Assembly (NCBI GenBank): GCA_942493075.1
Contig: OW818681.1
Location: 2,914,001-2,978,000 of the forward strand
Direction: 5' to 3'
From: JBBQYD01 sp942493075
GTDB lineage: Bacteria; Verrucomicrobiota; Verrucomicrobiia; Limisphaerales; UBA8199
Length of the DNA: 64,000 nucleotides
Translations under genes and position numbers: made by a program
The notes under the pieces: generated by a model
The model's database searches: none
What the model saw: only the letters and a program-made list of their open reading frames with translations
What the model was told of the DNA's origin: nothing
Shown here: positions 8,099-15,755 of the stretch, piece after piece
How the letters are laid out: every line of letters starts with the position of its first letter
How positions within the stretch are numbered: the stretch's first letter is position 1

Positions 8099-8701
8099 AT
8101 GAACTCCTTCCCTAGCTTCCACCTCGGTGGTGGAGGAATTCTACTGATCCTCGGCATTGTATTTGTCCTCACGCTTGTGGTGATTGGTGTGCTGGGCCTG
8201 GTTTTTATGATAGTTCGTTCGGCCGCTAACCGGCCCGTACGAAGACCGTCCACCCAACCGCCCGAGATCACCGCTCAGAAGCCGAGTTGCAAGGATCAAG
8301 AGCACATCAGACTCCTGGCCATTTTCCACTTCGTCTTCGCCGGATTGGCTCTGGTAGGGGTTGGTTTCCTCTGCGTGCATTTCGCCCTCATGCAAACTAT
8401 GTTCTCGCGCCCGGAGATTTGGAGGGCGCCGCATCAGGTGATGCCGCCGAAAGCGTTTCTGAATATCCTTGTTTGGTCTTACCTCTTAGTGGGATTTCTC
8501 TTGCTGGCCGGGCTCGTCCTCAACGTGCTCTCTGGCTTCTTTCTTCTGCACAAACGGAACCGGCTTTTTTCGCAAATCGTTGGGGGATTGAACTGCCTGC
8601 AAGTGCCTTTAGGGACCGTCCTGGGAGTGTTTACCATCCTGGTGCTATCGCGCGACAGCGTGCGCCAACTCTATGAAGGGGAAGCACGACGCACTCAATG
8701 A
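8099..8701 (+). CDS. Hypothetical membrane protein with about four TM segments
   Basis: The 200-residue product has hydrophobic segments at about 10-40, 72-95, 120-145 and 160-182 (for example ILLILGIVFVLTLVVIGVLG and VWSYLLVGFLLLAGLVLNVL). A polar linker at 42-68 carries RRPSTQPPE. The ending LGVFTILVLSRDSVRQLYEG is a pattern I associate with small conserved membrane proteins of Verrucomicrobia and Planctomycetes of unknown role. Its stop codon overlaps the 3' end of the convergent TPR gene by seven bases, so no terminator separates them. Confidence 0.75.
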   Translation: MNSFPSFHLGGGGILLILGIVFVLTLVVIGVLGLVFMIVRSAANRPVRRPSTQPPEITAQKPSCKDQEHIRLLAIFHFVFAGLALVGVGFLCVHFALMQTMFSRPEIWRAPHQVMPPKAFLNILVWSYLLVGFLLLAGLVLNVLSGFFLLHKRNRLFSQIVGGLNCLQVPLGTVLGVFTILVLSRDSVRQLYEGEARRTQ

Positions 8702-9600
8702 TTCGCAAGCCGATTTATCAACATCGCGGTTCTCTGACGAAGTCTCTCATCATTGAGGTGGTTCACCACTGCGTCGTTCATTTCATTTAGGTTGACCACT
8801 TTCTCCTGCAGGGATGCATCGTCCAGCGATTCGAGCTCAATCAGAAGAGCGGTAAAGCGCCGGATCGCTTCCGCTGTTTCACCTGAGCGAGCGTAGCAGT
8901 GGGCAAGTTGTTCGATGCACTTGATTCTGCGCCAAGGGGGCCAATTTCGCGCGAGTTCGACCAGATCAACTTTCTCGTATTCACTTATGGCCCGAGCGTA
9001 ATCCTTACGATCATGGTAACAATGGGCCAGGTAAAGCTGCGCCATGACATTGGTCGGATCCCATTTGACCGCGCGACTAAACCAGTCGACGGCCCGTTTG
9101 AGGTAGCTCTCTGGATCAATGGTCCGGGATGGGTGGCTGTAATAAAGCATGCCCAGGGCGTGAGCCGTTGCATTGTCCGCAGGTGAAAATTCGAGCGCAG
9201 TCTGCAGAGCGCTCTCGGCATCCCGGGCAATGGCATGCCTGGCATTCAGGTCGGGAGTCATCCATTCCTGCATCCAACTGATTGCTGCGATTCCCCAGGA
9301 TTGAAAAATCAAAACGTCTTTCTGATCAATGGAAGCGGCTGCTTCGTAAATCGCTGACAGCCCACGCCAGCCATCTTCAAAGGTTTCATGCTCCAAACCA
9401 ATCGCCAGTGCACGCAACTTTCGGGCAGGGGTAATGGCAATCGCCTGTGTTTCCCGTAGAAAAGTCGTGAGCTTCTCGGGGGTGACTATGACCAACTCTG
9501 TTCCTGTGAACGGAGCCATGTGTGGCACGATCAGCCTCCCAGCTTCAGCAGAGGTCACCCCCGTTGCCTCCCAAGTTGCTGAGTTGGTATCAGTGGTCAT
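8695..9600 (-). CDS. TPR-repeat protein
   Basis: The protein of about 301 residues has tetratricopeptide-type helices in its second half. Examples are ATAHALGMLYYSHPSRTIDP, VDWFSRAVKWDPTNVMAQLY, LAHCYHDRKDYARAISEYEK and CIEQLAHCYARSGETAEAIR. TPR arrays bind partner proteins; no enzymatic motif is visible. The ATG at 9600 was chosen because GAGAGG lies seven bases upstream; an ATG at 9618 overlaps the upstream gene stop (ATGA) and is also possible. It is co-transcribed with the upstream 236-residue gene, which suggests the two products work together. Confidence 0.75.
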   Translation of the reverse strand: MTTDTNSATWEATGVTSAEAGRLIVPHMAPFTGTELVIVTPEKLTTFLRETQAIAITPARKLRALAIGLEHETFEDGWRGLSAIYEAAASIDQKDVLIFQSWGIAAISWMQEWMTPDLNARHAIARDAESALQTALEFSPADNATAHALGMLYYSHPSRTIDPESYLKRAVDWFSRAVKWDPTNVMAQLYLAHCYHDRKDYARAISEYEKVDLVELARNWPPWRRIKCIEQLAHCYARSGETAEAIRRFTALLIELESLDDASLQEKVVNLNEMNDAVVNHLNDERLRQRTAMLINRLANH

Positions 9601-9614
9601 GCCTGCACCTCTCT

Positions 9615-10325
9615 TCATCGGCTCGACCTATGGCTTTGCGACAGCCTTTCAAGTTCTGCAACAAGCTGAAGTTCGGCCTGGAAAATGTCCGTGGCTGCCA
9701 ATCTGAAACCTTTGATCGGTGATCCTTCTGGTTTCCATGCAATCTGTCGCCAGAGCGCCAGAAGGTAAGGGCCGCCTTCGGAGCCAGCAATCCGTTCGAG
9801 CAGCGCCTCCCCGTAGGCTGAATAGGCGGCATCGCGGAGGAATGGTCCCGCAGCAATCCTAGCCGCAAGATCATTGGAAACAGGTAAGCCCGCCTCCTGA
9901 GCCAACCTGATTACACGGGAGATTCGTTTCTCCTTGGCGGCGTCTTTGTCACGTTGCCGCAGTTTTTTGGGGCGAAGATGGGATGCATTCACGAGACGGG
10001 CGCATAACTCGCAAAAACATCCGCAACTGCTCTCAAGCCTGCTGCCAGGTTTATCCACCAAATCAAAGGACGTGGTCACGTAGGATCCGAAGTAGTTGCA
10101 GAATGGTCGCAGGCGCTCTCGCTCGGGGCGGAATGCCTCTGGGAGATAATCGTAATGCTCATTGAACCACTCGTAGGTCGTATCGGCGGGATTCGCGTAA
10201 CGGTGCGACCGCGCAAATGTAATGAGGCCGCTGTCAATGGCACTTCCCAGCCACAAGAGGAGATCGTAACTCTTGTGCTGAATCTCAACTGCAGTCTCTA
10301 TCTGATCGCGTGGCAGCATTTCCAT
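9615..10325 (-). CDS. Hypothetical protein with Cys-rich segment, TPR-gene partner
   Basis: The product of about 236 residues is not recognised. A central segment CGCFCELCARLVNASHL has four closely spaced cysteines and could bind metal. A very basic stretch follows (RPKKLRQRDKDAAKEKR). The C-terminal third is helical (YGEALLERIAGSEGGPYLLALW). The ATG at 10325 was preferred over a TTG nine bases earlier. It precedes the TPR gene closely, so the two form an operon; repeat A copy 3 lies about 195 bases upstream. Confidence 0.65.
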   Translation of the reverse strand: MEMLPRDQIETAVEIQHKSYDLLLWLGSAIDSGLITFARSHRYANPADTTYEWFNEHYDYLPEAFRPERERLRPFCNYFGSYVTTSFDLVDKPGSRLESSCGCFCELCARLVNASHLRPKKLRQRDKDAAKEKRISRVIRLAQEAGLPVSNDLAARIAAGPFLRDAAYSAYGEALLERIAGSEGGPYLLALWRQIAWKPEGSPIKGFRLAATDIFQAELQLVAELERLSQSHRSSR

Positions 10326-10519
10326 TCCGAGCAATCACACAACAACACCGGCGTGCTGCAGGAATTGTGGCTGAATTCCATACAGCAAGCAACTACCCGG
10401 CGCCGTGACTGCGCCCACAAACGGCGGGTGGCGCAAACCAAGGTACAATTGAGCAAGGGCAATGCACTGAGCAGAACTGACGAATGCGCTCCAAAGACTG
10501 CAAAAGCCCGGATCAATCA
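10326..10519. other. Intergenic DNA, no recognised feature
   Basis: This is the upstream region of the two-gene TPR operon. I see no convincing promoter, RNA gene or open frame. It joins repeat A copy 3 on the right. Confidence 0.4.
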
Positions 10520-10815
10520 TGAGCCAACCGAGGTCACGGAGAACAGGGAGTACAGCCCAAAACGACTATGGCGCTTGCGGTCTTGGAGTGCTGTAGTCCT
10601 CTAGTCCTCTGCAGCTTTCAGAAGAGTGGACTAGCAAACGCTCAATCGCAGACGCTCGTAATTGCACCTGCACCCAGCGACAAAGCGGCGCTTTACAAGC
10701 TTCGCGCGCGCACTCCACAACGCGTAGCGCATTCGGATTGTGACGAGCACACCAGGCACCTTCCTGGTCCGGTCTGGCGGTTTCTCAAGATGCCGACGGC
10801 ACGCCCGGTTACGTC
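10520..10815. repeat. Dispersed repeat A, copy 3
   Basis: It begins TGAGCCAACCGAGG like copy 1 and keeps TAGTCCTCT...GCAGCTTTCAG, where a 9-base tandem duplication has occurred (TAGTCCTC twice). It ends near GGTTTCTCAAGATGCCGACGG. It is more diverged than copies 1 and 2. It lies 24 bases downstream of a gene remnant. Confidence 0.8.
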
Positions 10816-10838
10816 ACAGCCTCTCTCCTGGAACGGGG

Positions 10839-11045
10839 TCACTTTCGCTGGTACCTACTAATCCATGCTTCGGGATCTTCCCCAAAATCCTTCCCGGTCT
10901 TCTTGCGCAGATCGCCTATGATATAGCGGATCGTGTTTGTCCGCGCACGTTGAACGATTAAGTTCAGGTGTTTGGCATCTGTCCATGATGGCTTGCACCT
11001 CAAAACGGTCAAGCATGGATAGAAGTTGGCCGGGGCAGCGTGTCC
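10839..11045 (-). pseudogene. 3' remnant of a decayed gene of unknown function
   Basis: Read on the minus strand, a 68-codon open stretch ends in a coding-like tail (TIRYIIGDLRKKTGKDFGED then PEAWISRYQRK and a stop). The TGKDFGEDPEAW phrase resembles, from memory, C-terminal repeats of HEAT-like proteins in Planctomycetes and Verrucomicrobia. Upstream the frame closes at a TAG (11046-11048), and coding-like text seems to continue in another frame, as expected after frameshifts. There is no start codon of its own. The rest of the gap up to 11205 holds nothing else I can name. Confidence 0.4.
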
Positions 11046-11205
11046 CTAATGTCGGTAGGGTTGTGCTCTTTTCAAAGAGTCGACAATATTCCACGAGCCG
11101 ATCGACTTGACTTAATTTGGCTGCCGAATAGTCTGACTTGCAAACCAGCGTGGTCACCACGTGCCTGGGAAGGATTGAGAACCCACTGGCGAGCTTACTT
11201 AGACT

Positions 11206-12762
11206 ATGGAATCCAAAATCGTTAAAACGCAGAGGTGTACGCGGTGGATTAGGAACATCCTCATTGTTCTGGCATCGCTGGGGCTCGCTTTTTTCGGATT
11301 CCTGCTGATTGAGCATGTTCGTGGGCACTTCGCGCTGAGTCGATATATCCGCGGCCTTCAGGAACAGGGCGAGCAGGTAACCAGAAAGGAGTTCATGCAA
11401 CCGGTGCAGCCAGGTGAAAACGGCTTTCCGGAAGTCCTGGCCGCGGCCAAGGAATTGAAACCGGGCAAGCTGCTTTCAAATTCGTATCCGCCACGGATGA
11501 CTCTGACACCTTCAGGCCGTGCTATTGTTGGCTTTCGAGAAGAGTCTTGGGTTGAGGATAAGCTCACCAACCATTGGGATTCGCTGGCCGCCGAACTCAA
11601 GACAAACGCCGCTCTGCTTCAACGGGTCCAGTCAGCCATGAAGAAGCCTGTGCTCAACGGCGGGCCTGATCTCGATCTCTGGTCATCGGATTCTCTTGCC
11701 CATTTGACTGCTGGCAAAAAATTAGCGCAATGGTTTGGTCCCCGTGTCGCGCTCGCGTTGCACGAAGGGCGGACCCGTGAAACCCTCGAAGATCTCCTGA
11801 CCGAGACGGAGCTGCCGCGGTTGTTGGCGGCCGATCGCATCGCGATCAGCGAGTTGGTGCGTAACACGATAGCTTCCATTGCACGCGGGGATACTTGGGA
11901 GGCCCTGCAGGCGGAGGGTTGGACGGATGGAGATCTCGCGCAACTCCAGCGGGCCTGGGAGGGGTTGGATTTTGCCGAGGCCATGGTTCGAGCTCTTGAA
12001 GGAGAGCGGATTTTTGCTTGGAGTACCTATGAAAGGATGCGCCAGTCCAACAAGGAAACCTATAAACTCCTTTCCTGGACCAGCGAGTTTCTTTCGCAGG
12101 ACGCAACAAGTTGGTGGGAACGGACTCTCCGGGAGATGCCAGCCGGGGACGCGACCGCCGATTTTCTAAAGGAACAGGTCTTCTGCCGTTTGTGGCGTTT
12201 CGCCTGGTTGGACCAGGACCATTTACATTACCTTCGATTTCTACAGGGATTGATTGCGTTAGGCCGAGATGCCACCCGGCACAAATCTTTACAGACCCTG
12301 CAACCACTCAATGAGAATTTGGTCCTCGAATTCAGCAACAAGGGGGTGTATGACAGGGCAAGGTATCACAGTGAAGTATCCGTTTCCTCGCTTTCTCGAA
12401 TTCTCCACCGGGCGATGAGGGCTGAGACGGAACGTTCGATGGTTATCGCTGCCATCGCCATCAAGCGGTATAAGATTGGCCACGGCACTCTCCCTGAATC
12501 GCTAAATGCGCTCGTTCCGGAGTTTCTTACTGCCGTCCCCGTGGACTACATGGACGGCAAGCCTCTCAAGTTTCACCTGGAATCAGCGGGAGGATTCAAG
12601 CTGTATTCTGTGGGGGAAGATGGAAACGACGATGGTGGCGATGCGAGCCGGGCCCCCGATCGCACTCGGTACGGACTCTGGAACCGCAAGGACGTAGTTT
12701 GGCCCGCCCCCGCAACCGCCGAAGAAGTTGAGGCCTGGCGAAGCAAATCCGTTGAGGACTGA
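11206..12762 (+). CDS. Conserved hypothetical membrane-anchored protein, 518 aa
   Basis: One transmembrane helix (ILIVLASLGLAFFGFLLIEHV) near residues 18-38 anchors a large, probably external domain. The ending DGKPLKFHLESAGGFKLYSV then GEDGNDDGGD is a pattern I associate with paralogous proteins of unknown role in Verrucomicrobia and Planctomycetes; it recalls the C-terminal region of pseudopilin-like families. The body is helical. The ATG at 11206 gives a short basic leader before the helix. It stands alone, convergent with the GDYXXLXY gene 92 bases away. Confidence 0.75.
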   Translation: MESKIVKTQRCTRWIRNILIVLASLGLAFFGFLLIEHVRGHFALSRYIRGLQEQGEQVTRKEFMQPVQPGENGFPEVLAAAKELKPGKLLSNSYPPRMTLTPSGRAIVGFREESWVEDKLTNHWDSLAAELKTNAALLQRVQSAMKKPVLNGGPDLDLWSSDSLAHLTAGKKLAQWFGPRVALALHEGRTRETLEDLLTETELPRLLAADRIAISELVRNTIASIARGDTWEALQAEGWTDGDLAQLQRAWEGLDFAEAMVRALEGERIFAWSTYERMRQSNKETYKLLSWTSEFLSQDATSWWERTLREMPAGDATADFLKEQVFCRLWRFAWLDQDHLHYLRFLQGLIALGRDATRHKSLQTLQPLNENLVLEFSNKGVYDRARYHSEVSVSSLSRILHRAMRAETERSMVIAAIAIKRYKIGHGTLPESLNALVPEFLTAVPVDYMDGKPLKFHLESAGGFKLYSVGEDGNDDGGDASRAPDRTRYGLWNRKDVVWPAPATAEEVEAWRSKSVED

Positions 12763-12854
12763 GCTAAACCTGAGCGGTTGTGAGCCAGACCTTTTCTGAC
12801 TTTGCTGCCCTTTAGCCAAAGCGCTTTCGCCAAAAGGACTTCTTTAAGCCCGCA

Positions 12855-13865
12855 TTAGTCCACGCTCCCGGTTGGGGTGAAGGCTGGGGATAGCAGCGTT
12901 CCATGCCAGATGAGATTGGCGTGGGGCAAGTGTGCGCATGCTTCTGCCGAAGGCGGGCGATACTCGAAACGAAAGCGCGACCAATCCTGGGTGAAATCCG
13001 CCACGGCCACCGGTTGCCCACTCTGGTTACCTGCTTTACTCACCGTCCAGTAAGGGTCCTTGAGGGAGACGTGTATTTCGTGCACCTGCCCAGGCTGAAG
13101 CAGCACGACGTGGGCAGCCTCGGGCTTCATTGGCGCCGCAGCGGAGGGTGCCCAGTTCCAGGGATTCTCGGTCCATGAATGTTCAGGCAGGAGCGCAAGC
13201 GATCGGCCTTCAGGCAAATCCACGATGGCAAGTGCATTCGAACTTGCATTGAGCAAACGCACCTTGGCTCCAACAATTCTCCGCGGACCATCAGGACGAG
13301 TCACTTCGTTTGTTAACGGGACAAAGCCCATCCCCAACGCGCACCACCGGTGATCTTTTAGCACGGCAATGCCACTGGCACTGACGGACGCCTTCATTTC
13401 CAACGGCACTTGGATTCCTTGCTGGCTGCGCCCCCGCTCCAGGTCCAAGCCCTTGCCCTGTTCGGTAAAGAACGCCTCCAACCCATAACGCACGCGGAGC
13501 CGATTGCCTGCCTTTTCAGTGCGTCCCCGCATAAACAGGCCACTTTCAGGCCGTTCTAATGTTACCGAGACCAGCTTCGCGACCTTGTCCTGATCCAGTT
13601 CAAGGGAGGCAAAGATAATGGTATCGGCCGGCAGCTTTCCAAGATCCATGTCCGCCAGTTTCCCTCGCAGCAGCGACTTTGGTACAACGGACATATCGTA
13701 ACGCAGCCGCACGTAGTCACCGCGGAAAGGATCACGCGGATCAATTGGCGCCGTTCGAAAATAGATCGTCTCTCCGTTGCGAAGTATCCATTCACGCTCG
13801 CCGGCCATCCAGCCCAGCACGGCTATCTGCAGCGCGACAACAGCAATGATGATTTTAATCCTCAT
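12855..13865 (-). CDS. GDYXXLXY domain protein
   Basis: The 336-residue protein begins with one hydrophobic segment (IIIAVVALQIAVLGWMAG). It contains the signature DPFRGDYVRLRYD that names the domain, about 45 residues in. A second region with regularly spaced strands follows. Proteins of this type are usually encoded next to DUF2157 membrane proteins, as here, and the role of the pair is unknown. The ATG at 13865 overlaps the upstream stop as ATGA, showing translational coupling; a longer reading up to 14123 would run deep into the upstream gene and is rejected. Confidence 0.85.
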   Translation of the reverse strand: MRIKIIIAVVALQIAVLGWMAGEREWILRNGETIYFRTAPIDPRDPFRGDYVRLRYDMSVVPKSLLRGKLADMDLGKLPADTIIFASLELDQDKVAKLVSVTLERPESGLFMRGRTEKAGNRLRVRYGLEAFFTEQGKGLDLERGRSQQGIQVPLEMKASVSASGIAVLKDHRWCALGMGFVPLTNEVTRPDGPRRIVGAKVRLLNASSNALAIVDLPEGRSLALLPEHSWTENPWNWAPSAAAPMKPEAAHVVLLQPGQVHEIHVSLKDPYWTVSKAGNQSGQPVAVADFTQDWSRFRFEYRPPSAEACAHLPHANLIWHGTLLSPAFTPTGSVD

Positions 13866-15190
13866 ACGTTCCCCCGGGTTAAACGGCGTGCCGTGCGACG
13901 GAACAGGGCGCCTTCTACAAAGAACAAGGCACCCACCAACAAGAACACAAGGCCACGCACCGCAAGACTTTCGAAGAGATCGAAGTATCTCGCGACTGTT
14001 AGACACACCAGAAGTCCTGCCCCTAACAGCAGCGAGCGCAAAGCCCCCTCCCGGCAGCCCCGGGCCATCCAGGCTCCCGCCACGGCCAGGAATACCAGGT
14101 TGAACACGCCTGCGATGGCCCACTTACTCTCCACAAAACTCGCAAGAGCAAAGACCTGGCAAACGATTGAGGTCAGTGGGAGCAACCAGGTTTCCAATGG
14201 CAATTGCTGTCGATTTTCTCCAGACGCTACGCCGGAAGGTGTTGGCCAAAGCACAGCCGCCCAGAGCACCACACACACCACTGGCGGGACCCACTCGTAG
14301 AGACTTGTAGTCATCGTTCGTTCGACGTTTTGGTGGTAATCCCATCCCAGGAGGTCTCCCGCAATCTCCGGAAACGTCAGCAGGTAAACGCAGAATAGAA
14401 AACCGAACCATCCAAAAAATGCCCAAGTGCCCGCGGCTTCAGGAAACCAGGCCTTTCTGCGCGCCAGGAAGGCAATTGCCACAAACGCCAGCGAGCAATT
14501 CAGTGCTACTCGGAGGATAAGGTCGCCATCAACCGCACTCACTGTTGCGCAGATCAAGAAGGCGAATGCACTTAGGGTTGCGATGAGTAATACCCGAGAC
14601 CGCAGGCGCCACGCGAGCAGGACGGTCGCCACCAGAAGCATGACCGGCCCCCAGTGAATCGCGCGGTCAAATCCCCATGCTTCACTGCAGCCCCATATAC
14701 ACAACACAAACACCGCGAGCAGGGCCTGCGCAAGGGACGGCATTGCCCATGCCAGAGCCAGGGCGCCCAGCCCCCAAATCAGGAAACCGTTGGGGAAATG
14801 CTCTTCGATATGATAGATCTGTGCCACCAGCCATATTCCTGCGCCAAAGAGCATGGTGCCTAGCAGACAAAGAGCTTCGCCCAGTTGACGCCATCGCTCA
14901 CTGCCGAGGTACAGACGCAACCCTCCCGTATGCAGGCCTGCAACACCGGCCAGAATAATGCCCAGCTTGGCGAACTTGTGAAGGCTCTGCCAGTTATAGG
15001 CTATGAGCAAGATCACCCCCAGACCGCCGATTACAGCGCCAAGTCCGGAAAAGATGATCATACTCCAGGGCAGGGGAGCACTCGGTTCTGGATAGAGATG
15101 GCGGATCTGCTCCGCCTGCTGGCCTGTGATCAGGCCTTCCTGCTCCCACCGCTTGGATTCCTTCCACAACCAGTGGATTTCTTTGCTCAT
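13862..15190 (-). CDS. DUF2157 multi-pass membrane protein
   Basis: The 442-residue product begins with a soluble ~45-residue segment (WKESKRWEQEGLITGQQAEQ), typical of DUF2157. At least eleven hydrophobic segments follow, for example MIIFSGLGAVIGGLGVILLI and GLVFLLVGALFFVEGALF near the end. The ATG at 15190 (MSKEIHWL) was chosen over an upstream ATG because the conserved start matches it. The last base of the coding region overlaps the GDYXXLXY gene start. The two proteins likely form one membrane complex of unknown function. Confidence 0.85.
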   Translation of the reverse strand: MSKEIHWLWKESKRWEQEGLITGQQAEQIRHLYPEPSAPLPWSMIIFSGLGAVIGGLGVILLIAYNWQSLHKFAKLGIILAGVAGLHTGGLRLYLGSERWRQLGEALCLLGTMLFGAGIWLVAQIYHIEEHFPNGFLIWGLGALALAWAMPSLAQALLAVFVLCIWGCSEAWGFDRAIHWGPVMLLVATVLLAWRLRSRVLLIATLSAFAFLICATVSAVDGDLILRVALNCSLAFVAIAFLARRKAWFPEAAGTWAFFGWFGFLFCVYLLTFPEIAGDLLGWDYHQNVERTMTTSLYEWVPPVVCVVLWAAVLWPTPSGVASGENRQQLPLETWLLPLTSIVCQVFALASFVESKWAIAGVFNLVFLAVAGAWMARGCREGALRSLLLGAGLLVCLTVARYFDLFESLAVRGLVFLLVGALFFVEGALFRRTARRLTRGNV

Positions 15191-15755
15191 AAAGATTCCA
15201 TCGATTCGCAACCAGACGATAGCTTCGGTAATCAAAAGCTAAACTGGGCCTGAGAATCTGATTTGCAGGGTCATCTTACCATGTAAGGCCTCAAACTCGT
15301 GAATCAAAAAAAGATGCAATGGGTATCTGTTTTGTCGATGTACCTGTAAGTTCGCGGAACGCAACCGTGGAGACGAAATTCCACTCGAACCGCAAACTTA
15401 ATGCGCATCATCAGGCAAACCTTCATGAGCAAAGAGGCGCAACAGTACGGCCTCTTCTGTCTGGGCATGCCGACCTCTCGATGGTAAGCCACGACCAGCC
15501 AATCTCGATGGTCTCCTGTCACCAAACGGCATAAGACCTCCCCCCAGGAGAATTCCTTTTAAAGTAAACCGGATGACAACTGCCTGAAACCCGAAAACCC
15601 GAAACGAGGCTGTCCCGAATTGAGTTTCCGGATATGCGCTGCAGCAGGATGCCCTTAGGCCCCTGGGACTCACCGGGGGGGCTCAGCAAAAGAGACTATC
15701 CTCTATCAAGGCTTGGTCCGAGCCAGCGGTTGGTTCGCGATCCCCGTCGAGGGCG
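15191..15755. other. Long intergenic region, no gene recognised
   Basis: About 565 bases lie between the DUF2157 gene start and the PI-PLC gene stop. Short antisense frames exist but read as non-coding. The text near 15580-15625 (AACCCGAAAACCCGAAACGAGG) looks like low-complexity intergenic repeat DNA. I see no RNA gene or terminator of good quality. Confidence 0.4.

Noticed and set aside
7786..8271. Minus-strand frame of 161 codons
   Set aside because: It covers repeat A copy 2 in reverse and runs antisense into the start of the membrane protein gene; its composition is not protein-like.
10858..11400. Minus-strand frame of 180 codons
   Set aside because: It overlaps the start of the real 518-residue gene in antisense. 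The coding-like tail near 10.9 kb is in a different frame.
13866..14123. Upstream extension of the GDYXXLXY frame
   Set aside because: It lies fully inside the DUF2157 gene; the coupled ATG at 13865 is used.
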